A stretch of DNA of 64,000 nt from Hespellia sp. (GTDB lineage Bacteria; Bacillota; Clostridia; Lachnospirales; Lachnospiraceae). Every line of letters starts with the position of its first letter. Positions within the stretch are counted from its first letter, which is position 1. The DNA is taken from contig JAQUVD010000001.1 of assembly GCA_028693555.1 (NCBI GenBank), positions 62,001 through 126,000 on the forward strand, given 5' to 3'. Positions 1 through 9,363 of this stretch are shown here, in pieces. A model generated the notes under the pieces. That model did no database searches. It was not told the origin of the DNA and saw nothing but the letters and a program-made list of their open reading frames with translations. The position numbers were made by a program, and so were the translations under genes.

Positions 1-1188
1 TGTATACTTGTAGAACTGTGCTGCCCACATCTGATGCTGTCCTACTTCTGTCGCGATGATTGCCTCACCCTTCGTCTGTCTGTATACTTCTTCAATGACA
101 AATGGTCCCGACAATACATCTTTATGATATACGAGCGGATATTTCTTCTTCGCTTCGTTTATCTGATCAATCCACTCTCTATGATTCTGCTGTGCCAGCT
201 TTTCATTTACTTTCGCAAGTGTCTCCTTTACATTTCCGGTCACCCCTGCTGTAATTACAATGTTCTTATTCATCTCAGCGGGATCTACATCGAATTGTAA
301 AATCTTCGCATGGCTTGCAAACTTTTTCGCGTTTCCTGTCACACGGTCACTAAAGCGGGCTCCGATGACGATTAGGAGATCGCATTCACTTACACCGTAA
401 TTTGATGTCTTCGTTCCGTGCATTCCAAGCATTCCGGTATACAGTTCATCTGTTCCCGGAAATGCGCCTTTTCCCATCAGAGAATCCGCAACCGGTGCAT
501 CTGCTCTTTTGGCAAATGTGCGTACCTGCTCACTGGCATCCGCGAGAATTGCGCCGCCGCCAACAAAGATATACGGTTTTTTCGCATGTTCAATCATGTG
601 AATCGCACATTCAATCTCTTCTTCCGAGATTTCTCCCACATAGGCAGGATGCAAATCGATTACTTCTTTTTTGTATTCCATCTTCGCTGCCGTGATATCC
701 TTTGGAATATCTATAAGCACCGGTCCCGGTCTTCCATTTCGCGCGATTGCAAATGCTCTGCGAATCGTAGCTGCAAGATCTCTGATATCCTTTACAATAA
801 AATTGTGTTTTGTAATCGGCATCGTCACACCGGTGATATCAACCTCCTGAAAACTGTCTTTTCCTAAAAGAGGTAAATTCACATTGCAGGTAATTGCAAC
901 CATTGGAATCGAATCCATATATGCAGTTGCGATACCAGTGACAAGATTCGTTGCCCCCGGTCCGCTTGTTGCAAGACAGACCCCAACCTTTCCGGTTGCT
1001 CTCGCGTACCCGTCCGCAGCATGTGCTGCTCCCTGTTCATGGGATGTCAGAATATGCGTAATCTCATTCTGATGTTTATATAATGCGTCATAGACATTCA
1101 AAATCGAACCGCCCGGATACCCGAATACCATATCAACGCCCTGTTCCTTCAAACATTCTACAACGATTTCTGATCCATTTATCTGCAT
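1..1188 (-). CDS. ilvB: Acetolactate synthase large subunit, first copy (C-terminus outside window)
   Basis: Joins two pyruvates, or pyruvate and 2-ketobutyrate, in valine/leucine/isoleucine synthesis; ThDP- and FAD-dependent, cytoplasmic. The 396 visible residues begin MQINGSEIVVEC and show the GYPGGSI motif near residue 24, the ThDP-activating glutamate E51 in SHEQGAAHAADGYARA, and SGPGATNLVTG, all typical of this family rather than of pyruvate oxidase. The ATG at 1188 lies 20 bases after the ilvD stop with a G-rich ribosome site. It is the third gene of leuB-ilvD-ilvB. The reading frame stays open to base 1, so the C-terminal part with the ThDP diphosphate-binding motif is not seen. A second, different copy lies at 52864-54585. 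Confidence 0.96.
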   Translation of the reverse strand, partial: MQINGSEIVVECLKEQGVDMVFGYPGGSILNVYDALYKHQNEITHILTSHEQGAAHAADGYARATGKVGVCLATSGPGATNLVTGIATAYMDSIPMVAITCNVNLPLLGKDSFQEVDITGVTMPITKHNFIVKDIRDLAATIRRAFAIARNGRPGPVLIDIPKDITAAKMEYKKEVIDLHPAYVGEISEEEIECAIHMIEHAKKPYIFVGGGAILADASEQVRTFAKRADAPVADSLMGKGAFPGTDELYTGMLGMHGTKTSNYGVSECDLLIVIGARFSDRVTGNAKKFASHAKILQFDVDPAEMNKNIVITAGVTGNVKETLAKVNEKLAQQNHREWIDQINEAKKKYPLVYHKDVLSGPFVIEEVYRQTKGEAIIATEVGQHQMWAAQFYKYT

Positions 1189-1208
1189 CTTAAAATCAGT
1201 CCCCCCAA

Positions 1209-2879
1209 TTAATTTTTTGGCACCTCTAATATAGCGCCTCTGTTTCCCGATGTAACCATAGCAGCATATCTTGTCAGATATCCGGATGTCACTTTCGGTT
1301 CTCTTGGCTGCCATTTTGCTTTTCTTTCCGCCATCTCCTCATCCGATACATCCACACAGATGGAAAGTTCCGGAATGTTAATCCGAATCAGGTCGCCTTC
1401 TTCTACAAGTGCAATCGGTCCGCCTACGGCTGCTTCCGGTGAAACATGACCAATGGATGCCCCTCTGGATGCTCCGCTGAAACGTCCGTCCGTAATCAGT
1501 GCAACGCTGGAACCAAGTCCCATTCCCGTAATCGCAGACGTCGGATTTAACATCTCTCTCATACCCGGTCCGCCCTTAGGTCCTTCATAACGGATGACAA
1601 CAACATCTCCCGCAACAATCTTACCACCCTTGATTGCTTCAATCGCATCTTCTTCACAGTCAAAGACTCTTGCCGGTCCCTCATGTACAAGCATCTCAGG
1701 AACAACTGCCGAACGTTTTACAACACTTCCATCCGGTGCAACATTTCCTTTTAATACCGCAAGTCCCCCGGTCGGGGTATATGGATTATCGATTGGACGA
1801 ATGACCTCAGGATTCCGGTTCACACATCCTTCTATATTCTCACCGACGGTCTTTCCTGTAACAGTCATACAATCTGTATGCAGAAGTCCGATCTTATTCA
1901 ATTCATTCATAACGGCATAGACACCGCCCGCCTCGTTCAGATCTTCCATATAAGTCGGACCTGCCGGTGCAAGGTGACAGAGATTTGGAGTCTTCGCGCT
2001 GATTCCATTTGCAAAATCAATCTCAAAATCCATGCCAATCTCATGTGCGATAGCCGGTAAATGAAGCATACTGTTCGTAGAACATCCAAGAGCCATATCC
2101 ACCGTCAGCGCATTTAAGATTGCATCTTCTGTCATGATATCTCTCGGTCTGATATTCTTCTCATACATCTCCATGACTTTCATACCTGCATGTTTTGCAA
2201 GCTTGATTCGTTCCGAATACACGGCAGGGATTGTTCCATTGCCCTGAAGTCCCATGCCAAGTGCTTCTGTCAGACAATTCATGCTGTTGGCTGTATACAT
2301 ACCGGAACAGGAGCCACATGTCGGGCATACTTTATTCTCAAATTCACATACGTCTTCTTCCGTCATTGTTCCCGCTGCATAAGATCCAACTGCCTCGAAC
2401 ATGCTCGATAAACTTCTCTTCTGACCTTTGACATGACCTGCGAGCATCGGTCCACCGCTGACAAATACAGTCGGCACATTAACACGTGCTGCCGCCATCA
2501 ACAGTCCCGGTACATTCTTATCACAGTTCGGAATCATGACAAGCGCATCAAACTGGTGCGCCATCGCAAGCGCCTCTGTGGAATCCGCAATCAGGTCTCT
2601 CGTAACAAGCGAATATTTCATGCCGACATGTCCCATGGCAATTCCGTCACACACTGCAATTGCAGGAACCATAATCGGTGTTCCGCCCGCCATCGCGACC
2701 CCAAGCTTTACTGCCTGTGTAATTTTATCCAGGTTCATATGTCCCGGTACAATCTCATTATAGGAACTCACAATACCAACCAATGGCTGATTTAACTCTT
2801 CCTGTGTCATTCCCAATGCATTAAATAAAGATCTGTGAGGTGCCTGCTGCATCCCTTTTGTTACATGATCACTTCTCAT
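1209..2879 (-). CDS. ilvD: Dihydroxy-acid dehydratase
   Basis: Dehydrates 2,3-dihydroxy acids to 2-keto acids, the third common step of valine and isoleucine synthesis; an iron-sulfur enzyme of the cytoplasm. The 556 residues match the family's usual length. Visible cluster and substrate motifs are PNCDKNVPG near residue 117, [18 protein letters not shown] near 186, and [11 protein letters not shown] and [11 protein letters not shown] toward the C-terminus. The start is supported by an AGAGAGG ribosome site. It sits 25 bases after leuB and 20 bases before ilvB, so the three genes are probably one transcript. Confidence 0.98.
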   Translation of the reverse strand: MRSDHVTKGMQQAPHRSLFNALGMTQEELNQPLVGIVSSYNEIVPGHMNLDKITQAVKLGVAMAGGTPIMVPAIAVCDGIAMGHVGMKYSLVTRDLIADSTEALAMAHQFDALVMIPNCDKNVPGLLMAAARVNVPTVFVSGGPMLAGHVKGQKRSLSSMFEAVGSYAAGTMTEEDVCEFENKVCPTCGSCSGMYTANSMNCLTEALGMGLQGNGTIPAVYSERIKLAKHAGMKVMEMYEKNIRPRDIMTEDAILNALTVDMALGCSTNSMLHLPAIAHEIGMDFEIDFANGISAKTPNLCHLAPAGPTYMEDLNEAGGVYAVMNELNKIGLLHTDCMTVTGKTVGENIEGCVNRNPEVIRPIDNPYTPTGGLAVLKGNVAPDGSVVKRSAVVPEMLVHEGPARVFDCEEDAIEAIKGGKIVAGDVVVIRYEGPKGGPGMREMLNPTSAITGMGLGSSVALITDGRFSGASRGASIGHVSPEAAVGGPIALVEEGDLIRINIPELSICVDVSDEEMAERKAKWQPREPKVTSGYLTRYAAMVTSGNRGAILEVPKN

Positions 2880-2904
2880 ATCTTAAAACCTCTCTTTCCA
2901 ATCA

Positions 2905-3987
2905 TTAGATTCGTTCACAAATGAGATCGCCCATCTGCACTGTTCCAACTTTTTTCTTACCTTCTGACATAATGTCTCCGGTTCTGTAGCCATCCGAAAG
3001 CACTCTTCCGACTGCATGTTCAATTGCGTCCGCCTCTTTATCTAAATCAAAAGAGAATCGAAGCATCATGGCTGCTGAAAGAATCGTTGCTATCGGATTC
3101 GCAATTCCCTGTCCTGCGATATCCGGAGCAGAACCGCCACTCGGCTCATAAAGACCAAACTTCGTCTCATTTAGACTTGCAGATGCCAGCATCCCGATGG
3201 ACCCTGTCACCATACTTGCTTCATCTGATAAAATATCTCCAAACATATTCTCTGTCAAAATAACATCAAACTGTTTTGGGTCTTTTACAAGCTGCATTGC
3301 ACAGTTATCTACTAACATATTCTCCAGTGTAACCTCCGGATAGTCCTGAGCGACCTCAGCGACAACTTTTCTCCAAAGTCTGGAAGAATCCAGTACATTT
3401 GCCTTATCTACACTTGTTACTTTCTTTCTTCGTTTCATTGCGATATCAAACCCACGCTTTGCAATGCGTCGAATCTCAACCTCATTATATGTAAGAGAAT
3501 CTTTTGCAGTCATCACACCGCCAATCTCTTCCGTGCTGCGCTCTCCAAAATATAATCCGCCAGTCAGTTCACGCATGATCATCATGTCAAATCCACCGGC
3601 TGTGATCTCCTCCTTCAAAGGGCACGCTCCCTTTAACTCATCATATAAAACTGCGGGTCTTAAGTTTGCAAACAAATTCAATTCTTTACGAATCTTTAAA
3701 AGGCCGGCTTCCGGTCTCTTGGATGGTTCTAACTGATACCATGGTGATGTGCTGGCATCTCCGCCAATGGACCCCATCAATACTGCTTCGCATGCCTTCG
3801 CAGCCTTGATTGTCTCGTCCGTCAATGGGATTCCGTTCACATCAATAGACGCTCCTCCCATCAGTAATTGTGTGAATTCACACGAGTGTCCGTACACCTC
3901 ACCCACTCTATCTAAGACCTTCATCGCCTCTGTGACGATCTCTGGTCCAATTCCGTCTCCCTTTATAACTCCAATGTTTAACTGCAT
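2905..3987 (-). CDS. leuB: 3-isopropylmalate dehydrogenase
   Basis: NAD-dependent oxidative decarboxylation of 3-isopropylmalate in leucine synthesis. The protein begins MQLNIGVIKGDGIGPEI, the canonical family start, and has the expected 360 residues. The substrate loop with MRELTGGLYFGER, the conserved Lys-Ala-Asn segment and the C-terminal GSAPDIAGQGIANP nucleotide-binding motif are present. An in-frame start 21 codons upstream at 4050 is rejected because that segment overlaps a sigma-A promoter whose -10 box is at 4022-4027; the ATG at 3987 has its own AGGAAGGG site. leuC and leuD are not in the window. Confidence 0.97.
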   Translation of the reverse strand: MQLNIGVIKGDGIGPEIVTEAMKVLDRVGEVYGHSCEFTQLLMGGASIDVNGIPLTDETIKAAKACEAVLMGSIGGDASTSPWYQLEPSKRPEAGLLKIRKELNLFANLRPAVLYDELKGACPLKEEITAGGFDMMIMRELTGGLYFGERSTEEIGGVMTAKDSLTYNEVEIRRIAKRGFDIAMKRRKKVTSVDKANVLDSSRLWRKVVAEVAQDYPEVTLENMLVDNCAMQLVKDPKQFDVILTENMFGDILSDEASMVTGSIGMLASASLNETKFGLYEPSGGSAPDIAGQGIANPIATILSAAMMLRFSFDLDKEADAIEHAVGRVLSDGYRTGDIMSEGKKKVGTVQMGDLICERI

Positions 3988-4021
3988 ATCCCATCTTCCC
4001 TTCCTAACAATACTGCCTTTT

Positions 4022-4050
4022 ATAATATCGTATTTCCAAAGATATTTCAA
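4022..4050 (-). promoter_or_regulatory. Sigma-A promoter of leuB-ilvD-ilvB
   Basis: The minus strand reads TTGAAA (4045-4050), a 17-base spacer, then TATTAT (4022-4027). The predicted start leaves only about 30 bases of leader before leuB, too short for a T-box or attenuator. Confidence 0.8.
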
Positions 4051-4108
4051 CCCTTTACTTCGCTAAATTGTTTCATATCTCAACAAATACTTCGTATATT
4101 TTGTCTAT

Positions 4109-4160
4109 AAAAAAAACTGTTTCATCACAGATGAAACTCATCCGGTGATAAAACAGTTTT
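4109..4160 (-). terminator. Rho-independent terminator after yajC
   Basis: A 16-bp stem with one G-T pair joins 4113-4128 and 4145-4160 and is followed on the minus strand by a run of T. It separates yajC from the leuB promoter. Confidence 0.9.
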
Positions 4161-4171
4161 CTTAGTGGGAA

Positions 4172-4474
4172 TTATTCTGCGTTCGGTTTCTCGATCTGAG
4201 CGATTGCAGCTTTCTGCATTGGGATACGACAGTTCTTATTATTACCAAATTCAACAATCACATCTTCATCTGTGATATCAATGATTACGCCGTAGAATCC
4301 GCTTGTTGTAAGTGCTGTATCTCCAACTTCCATTGTTGATAACATAGCCTGTACTCTCTTCTGTTCCTTCTTCTGTGGACGAATCAAGAAGAACCACATT
4401 GCTCCAATTAATACAACGTAAATCAAGATGATTCCGCCGCCACTCATTAAACTGCTTCCTAATAAACCATTCAT
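4172..4474 (-). CDS. yajC: Preprotein translocase subunit YajC
   Basis: Small accessory subunit of the Sec translocase. The 100 residues carry one N-terminal membrane segment (about 13-30), then the family signature LIRPQKKEQKR and a short cytoplasmic domain with GDTALTTSGFYGVI. A clean AGGAGG site precedes the start. It lies 92 bases downstream of tgt, the usual tgt-yajC neighbourhood in bacteria, and is followed by a strong terminator. Confidence 0.96.
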   Translation of the reverse strand: MNGLLGSSLMSGGGIILIYVVLIGAMWFFLIRPQKKEQKRVQAMLSTMEVGDTALTTSGFYGVIIDITDEDVIVEFGNNKNCRIPMQKAAIAQIEKPNAE

Positions 4475-4566
4475 TCTAAACTTCCTCCTAATTTTCCTCT
4501 AACACTAAGTAATGATACACAAAAAAAGTCGATACTTCAAGCTATTTCTTTGATTTCATATAACTT

Positions 4567-5703
4567 TTATATCTCTTCTCCTCTTTCCATACCGTCAAGC
4601 TTTTGCTTTTTATATGCATCGAATCGCTCTTCTTCGATGGCGCTTCGGATTTCTTCCATCATATGATTGTAAAAATATAAGTTGTGAAGCACGCAGAGCC
4701 GCATACCAAGCATCTCTTTCGCCTTTAACAAATGACGAATATATGCTCTGCTGTAACTCCTGCATGCAGGACAGCCACAGCCTTCTTCAATCGTTCTGTC
4801 ATCCAGCTCAAACTTTGCATTAAACAAATTCATCTTTCCATGATTCGTGTAAACATGTCCATGTCTTCCATTACGGCTCGGATATACACAGTCAAAGAAA
4901 TCAACGCCTCGTTCGACGGCTTCTAAGATATTGGCCGGTGTACCGACCCCCATAAGATAGGTTGGTTTTTCCTCTGGAAGATAAGGTACCACTGCTTCAA
5001 TGATACGGTACATGTCCTCATGCGATTCTCCAACTGCCAGACCGCCAATAGCATAACCATCCAGATCCATGTCCGCAATTCTTTTCGCATGTTCAATCCT
5101 GATATCCTCGTAAATGGCTCCCTGATTGATTCCAAAGAGCATCTGATTCTGGTTGATCGTATCCGGCAGCCCGTTCAATCTTGCCATCTCCGTCTTACAG
5201 CGTTCCAGCCATCTTGTTGTACGGTCGACCGAGGCCTGAATGTATTCTGTGCTGGCAACACTCGAAGGACATTCATCAAATGCCATCGCAATCGTCGATG
5301 CCAGATTCGACTGAATCTGCATGCTCTGCTCCGGTCCCATGAAAATCTTTCGTCCATCTATATGAGAGTGAAAATAAACGCCTTCTTCTTTGATCTTGCG
5401 GAGTCCTGCCAAAGAAAATACCTGAAAGCCACCGGAATCTGTAAGGATTGGTTTGTCCCAGGTCATGAATTTGTGCAGTCCGCCCAGTTTTTTCACAACT
5501 TCATCTCCCGGTCTTACATGAAGATGATAGGTGTTGGACAATTGCACCTGTGTTTTGATATTCTGTAAATCGTCGGTTGATACCGCACCTTTAATCGCTG
5601 CAGCAGTTCCGACATTCATAAATACAGGGGTCTCAATGACCCCATGTACTGTATGAAATCTGCCTCGTTTGGCAGAACCGTCTTTTTTAATTAATTGATA
5701 CAT
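4567..5703 (-). CDS. tgt: tRNA-guanine transglycosylase (queuine synthesis)
   Basis: Exchanges the wobble guanine of GUN-anticodon tRNAs for preQ1 during queuosine formation; cytoplasmic. The 378 residues match bacterial Tgt. Visible are the active-site segment LTDSGGFQVFSLA near residue 90, the second active-site region DCVYPSRNGRHG near 266, and a zinc site formed by the cysteines of CGCPAC and the later CVLHNLYFY segment. A GTGAGGA ribosome site supports the start. It is followed by yajC and preceded by the L,D-transpeptidase gene at a 21-base gap. Confidence 0.98.
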   Translation of the reverse strand: MYQLIKKDGSAKRGRFHTVHGVIETPVFMNVGTAAAIKGAVSTDDLQNIKTQVQLSNTYHLHVRPGDEVVKKLGGLHKFMTWDKPILTDSGGFQVFSLAGLRKIKEEGVYFHSHIDGRKIFMGPEQSMQIQSNLASTIAMAFDECPSSVASTEYIQASVDRTTRWLERCKTEMARLNGLPDTINQNQMLFGINQGAIYEDIRIEHAKRIADMDLDGYAIGGLAVGESHEDMYRIIEAVVPYLPEEKPTYLMGVGTPANILEAVERGVDFFDCVYPSRNGRHGHVYTNHGKMNLFNAKFELDDRTIEEGCGCPACRSYSRAYIRHLLKAKEMLGMRLCVLHNLYFYNHMMEEIRSAIEEERFDAYKKQKLDGMERGEEI

Positions 5704-5724
5704 AAATCCTCACTCAACTTGTTC

Positions 5725-7479
5725 TTAATAATGAATAATGACAGGCGTACCGATTGCAAGCTGACTATACAAACTTCCAGCCATATCATACGGCATGTTG
5801 ATACATCCATGAGATCCAGCTCCACTTATATATCTGCTGCCACCAAATGAAGACTGCCATGTTGCATCATGGAATCCAATTCCGCTCCATGTCACACGCA
5901 TCCAGTACTGAACTTCTGTCTCATATTCCGGTTTTCCGGTTGATGGCTGAATCTCACCCTTTAAGATGGATGGCGTCTGCAGTTCCAGAATCTGATATAC
6001 GCCGGAAGGTGTAATCTTGTTCGAATCATTTCCATCTCCAGTTACAACGTCTGTCTCTAAGGCAACTCCACCATTCACAACATACCACATATGCTGAGAA
6101 GAAAGATCCACCTCCAGATAAGTCGTGCCCCAGTCTGCCGCATCATGTGTTGCTGCAGTCTGTGCATATTCCGGAGTCTTTGTTATCACTTCACCATTTT
6201 GAATGCTGGCTATCAACGCTGCTGCTTCTGTCTCTTCATCAATGGACCATCCATATGTACCACCAGAAACTTCTGCTGTCTTTCCGCCCGGTGTCGTAAT
6301 GGTTCTGGTTGCTCCGACCGTGTCATATTTTGCGGCAAGATCAGCTATATACTGTTTGACTGCATCCGTATTAAACGTCACCTGCATATTCCCATCCACA
6401 GAAAGCCAGGTTGATATCAGATCTGCATTTACAACCTCGGTGTTCGGTGACATGTCATATGTAATAGATGCCTTAATATACTTGTTCATCGTGTCACACG
6501 CCGTCTTGACTTCTTCTGCATCCGCAGTGAAGGCTGGCATCAGATAACAGTTATCCTCCTCCATATTCAAGTCATTCTTGAATCCGGATACATATAGATT
6601 TGCTTCTTCCGTCAATCTGGTTGTATCTACCTTCGTTCCAAGCACTTCCGGTTCAATCGTATACGTTCCATTCGCATACTTCGGATAAGCGCTGGCCGGC
6701 TCTGTCTGATCTGCGGCCGTCACGGCCTTGAGATTGTTCAGTTGTGACTGAAGCTTGTCCTTGTCATAATTCACATCGACAGTTATCTTCGTGCTGGATT
6801 TTACAAAGAGCGCTTTTGGCCACAAAAATGCATTCTGTGATTTGATTGCGTTCTTAACGTCATCATTCTCAACGTACTTCAGATCAATATCCGCACCTGA
6901 AATCGTCTCCTTGATATCTCCCTTTTCTTCAATCGTCAGACTATAGTCCGAAACCTGTTTTTTGATATAATCTGTTACGTATTTCTCAGATTTCATTGAG
7001 AAATTGATATCGTTCACGGTTGTAAAGAAATAAAAATGATTCATAAAGAACACAGAAAAACCTAAATACACGGCGGCAATCACACCAAATACAGATGCCA
7101 GTGTAATCATTAAAATTTTCATTCCGCGTCCCGTATGGTGCTCAGTATCATCATCGAATAAGTCACCACCGTCAGCATCAAGCCAAGAATCTCCACCTTC
7201 TTCATCATTTTCTGAATCTTCCGGTTCCATCTTTTTTTTCTTTTTGCGCTTTCTTTTGTGCTGCGCTTTTGGGATCTCTTCATCTGAGTGTTCCTCCCAT
7301 TCTGTATCCGGACCCACATCCGATACATCTTCCAGTTCTATATCTTCCAGCTCGCTGTCCTGATCCAAATCAACAATCTGTTCACTGATATCCGGCTGAA
7401 CTTTTTTTCTTCTTCTACGTCGTTTTGGGCTCTGGACGGTCTCATCCATTCCCTCTACTTTTTTTTCTTCGTCATTCAT
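5725..7479 (-). CDS. Membrane-anchored L,D-transpeptidase (PG-binding and YkuD domains)
   Basis: Predicted to make 3-3 peptidoglycan cross-links or attach groups to the wall. The 584 residues begin with an unusually long, highly charged cytoplasmic tail (about 1-115, with blocks of Lys/Arg and Asp/Glu), then one membrane segment (about 118-142), an extracellular middle region resembling the peptidoglycan-binding-4 domain, and a C-terminal YkuD domain from about residue 455. The catalytic motif SHGCINMP with its cysteine, and the preceding GIGFHDATW histidine, are intact. Ribosome site AAAGGAG. It is the first gene before tgt. The exact cross-link made cannot be told from sequence. Confidence 0.93.
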   Translation of the reverse strand: MNDEEKKVEGMDETVQSPKRRRRRKKVQPDISEQIVDLDQDSELEDIELEDVSDVGPDTEWEEHSDEEIPKAQHKRKRKKKKKMEPEDSENDEEGGDSWLDADGGDLFDDDTEHHTGRGMKILMITLASVFGVIAAVYLGFSVFFMNHFYFFTTVNDINFSMKSEKYVTDYIKKQVSDYSLTIEEKGDIKETISGADIDLKYVENDDVKNAIKSQNAFLWPKALFVKSSTKITVDVNYDKDKLQSQLNNLKAVTAADQTEPASAYPKYANGTYTIEPEVLGTKVDTTRLTEEANLYVSGFKNDLNMEEDNCYLMPAFTADAEEVKTACDTMNKYIKASITYDMSPNTEVVNADLISTWLSVDGNMQVTFNTDAVKQYIADLAAKYDTVGATRTITTPGGKTAEVSGGTYGWSIDEETEAAALIASIQNGEVITKTPEYAQTAATHDAADWGTTYLEVDLSSQHMWYVVNGGVALETDVVTGDGNDSNKITPSGVYQILELQTPSILKGEIQPSTGKPEYETEVQYWMRVTWSGIGFHDATWQSSFGGSRYISGAGSHGCINMPYDMAGSLYSQLAIGTPVIIHY

Positions 7480-7510
7480 ACACCTGCTCCTTTATTACTA
7501 TACAGAAGCT

Positions 7511-7540
7511 ATTATAATACGAACACGATGAAAAGTACAG
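7511..7540 (-). promoter_or_regulatory. Probable promoter of the L,D-transpeptidase gene
   Basis: TATAAT lies on the minus strand at 7511-7516, about 30 bases before the start codon. The -35 region is weak (about TGTACT), so this is a moderate call. Confidence 0.5.
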
Positions 7541-7554
7541 TAAAAAAAAAAGCA

Positions 7555-7583
7555 TTGCCTCTTTTTTTATCTTCTTATATAAT
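7555..7583 (+). promoter_or_regulatory. Sigma-A promoter of aroC
   Basis: TTGCCT (7555-7560), a 17-base spacer, then a perfect TATAAT (7578-7583). The longest aroC reading frame would start at 7602, close to the expected +1, which favours the ATG at 7632. Confidence 0.8.
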
Positions 7584-7631
7584 GAGAGCATCTGCATATT
7601 TATGCAATCAGTTTTAGAAAGGAGTAATTTT

Positions 7632-8732
7632 ATGAGCGGTTCTACATACGGAAATATATTTAAGATCATGACATGGGGGGAATCACACGGCTCTGGTGTC
7701 GGTGTTGTAATCGATGGCTGCCCGTCCGGTCTTCCTCTGTGCGAAAAAGATATTCAGGATTTTCTTGACAGGAGAAAACCGGGACAAAGTAAATTCACAA
7801 CAAAGAGAAATGAATCCGATCAGGTTGAAATTTTATCCGGTGTCTTTGAAGGAGTCACGACCGGCACCCCAATTTCACTCATGGTGAGAAATCAGGATCA
7901 GCATTCCAAAGATTATGGCAATCTTGCATCGATCTACCGCCCCGGTCACGCTGATTACACATTTGAGCAGAAGTACGGTCATCGCGATTACCGCGGTGGC
8001 GGTCGTTCCTCCGGTCGGGAGACAATCGGGCGCGTTGCTGCTGGGGCAATTGCTTCCAAAATCTTAAGCACACTCGGTATCCAGATTTGCACCTACACCA
8101 AAGCAATTGGTCCGGTCGTGATTGAACCCAGTGATTATCATTTCGAACAGATTTATGAGAACAAGTTGTATATGCCAAACAACGAAGCTGCCCAAAAGGC
8201 AGGAGCATATCTTTCCGATCTCATGAAAACACTCGACTCTTCCGGCGGAAGTATCGAGTGCGTCATCACACACATGCCGGTTGGAATCGGTGAAACAGTC
8301 TTCGATAAATTAGATGCCAGTCTCGCCAAAGCCATCATGTCCATCGGTGCCGTCAAAGCATTCGAGATTGGAGATGGTTTCGAAGCTGCATCCACAATCG
8401 GAAGTAAGAATAACGATGCCTTCACAGTCAAAAACGGGAAGATAGAAAAAGAGACCAATCATTCCGGTGGAATCCTTGGTGGTATGAGTGACGGTTCACC
8501 AATCATCCTGCGCGCACACATCAAACCGACTCCTTCTATTTCACAGGAGCAGCACACAGTAACAAAAGATGCCGAGCCGACTTCCATCACCATCCACGGC
8601 CGCCACGACCCGGTCATCGTTCCACGCGCTGTCGTTGTCGTCGAATCCATGGCCGCCATCACACTCGTAGATCTATTATTTCAGAATATGAATAGTCAGA
8701 TGGATGGGGTTGTGAAGTTCTACGAAGATTAA
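7632..8732 (+). CDS. aroC: Chorismate synthase
   Basis: Converts 5-enolpyruvylshikimate-3-phosphate to chorismate with reduced FMN, the last shikimate step. The 366 residues begin MSGSTYGNIFKIMTWGESHG, the typical start, with AAAGGAG seven bases ahead. Signatures visible are GESHGSGVGVVIDG, RPGHADYT, the RGGGRSSGRET motif and the C-terminal RHDPVIVPRA block. It is one of only two plus-strand genes here, divergent from the L,D-transpeptidase and convergent with potD. No other shikimate genes lie nearby. Confidence 0.98.
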   Translation: MSGSTYGNIFKIMTWGESHGSGVGVVIDGCPSGLPLCEKDIQDFLDRRKPGQSKFTTKRNESDQVEILSGVFEGVTTGTPISLMVRNQDQHSKDYGNLASIYRPGHADYTFEQKYGHRDYRGGGRSSGRETIGRVAAGAIASKILSTLGIQICTYTKAIGPVVIEPSDYHFEQIYENKLYMPNNEAAQKAGAYLSDLMKTLDSSGGSIECVITHMPVGIGETVFDKLDASLAKAIMSIGAVKAFEIGDGFEAASTIGSKNNDAFTVKNGKIEKETNHSGGILGGMSDGSPIILRAHIKPTPSISQEQHTVTKDAEPTSITIHGRHDPVIVPRAVVVVESMAAITLVDLLFQNMNSQMDGVVKFYED

Positions 8733-8740
8733 AGTTGGAG

Positions 8741-9007
8741 AAGTTGGGGTCCGTGGGGGTCGCGGTGTGTTGCGTTTGCGGGCTGTCATTGTGCGCTAAG
8801 AGTTGCTAGAAAAATAAGAGACGATCGGTTGAGTACCGTGATGATACGAGCAAGAATCTGATGATTCTTACTCTATACATCACTGGACTCATGTATTCGA
8901 AATACATGAGTCCCCTCAATCAATCGTCTCTTATTTTTCAAACAACTCTAAAGCTTCAATGAATGCCCTCATCCACAACTCACCCCGTCCCCCACTCACT
9001 CCAGCTT
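8741..9007. repeat. Large imperfect palindrome with two-hairpin head, element 1
   Basis: Two 93-base arms (8741-8833 and 8915-9007) are inverted repeats. By eye they align without gaps at 70 of 93 positions. The innermost part, AAAAATAAGAGACGAT, pairs perfectly and has A-tract/T-tract edges like a bidirectional terminator. The 81-base head holds two separate hairpins: 8838-8883 (interrupted stem closed by GTGATG/CATCAC, inner AAGAATC/GATTCTT) and 8885-8913 (perfect 13-bp stem, 3-base loop). It lies directly after aroC and probably stops its transcript. No coding potential is supported. I do not recognise the family. Confidence 0.85.
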
Positions 9008-9079
9008 GCACCATCCCTCATTCGTATGCCTTCGCAGTACCGGATGCTTTGAGAAACGGCATGGGCGCAGCCCTGCGCG

Positions 9080-9363
9080 TTTGAGTCAGTCGAAGGAGCT
9101 AGATGGGAGCCTGCGTATTGTCATCACGGGCATCAGGCAGAGTGTTAGAAATAAGCAAAAAGAAGCTGTGGAATTTATGGACTGGGATTTGCTTTCAAAG
9201 CAAATCCCAAGTGCTCTTGAGAGTCGTTTTCATCAGAAAACAACTCGAATGGGCACGATGTCCTCAAATTCCACAGCTTCTTTTTGACTTAGTTCTTACA
9301 CAAAGCTTGCAGACCGCGAGGGCAACACGCAGGCTCTCATCGAACGTCTTCCACTCACTCAAA
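9080..9363. repeat. Large imperfect palindrome with two-hairpin head, element 2
   Basis: The arms 9083-9176 and 9266-9360 align inversely by eye at 74 of 94 positions with one single-base gap, and extend about 3 bases further out. The inner 21 bp (9156-9176 with 9266-9286) are perfect and flanked by A and T runs. The head holds a perfect 12-bp hairpin at 9184-9208 and an interrupted hairpin at 9221-9246. It ends exactly at the potD stop codon and probably terminates the pot operon. Arm length and layout mirror element 1, and both outer arms contain GAGTGAGTGG followed by GACG. Confidence 0.85.

Noticed and set aside
402..1072. Plus-strand open frames over the first ilvB
   Set aside because: They are antisense shadows of a well-conserved gene on the minus strand.
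3988..4050. Longer leuB N-terminus
   Set aside because: Those codons overlap the leuB promoter, and the family start is at 3987.
3988..4108. T-box or leucine attenuator ahead of leuB
   Set aside because: Only about 30 bases separate promoter and start; no T-box sequence or stem was found.
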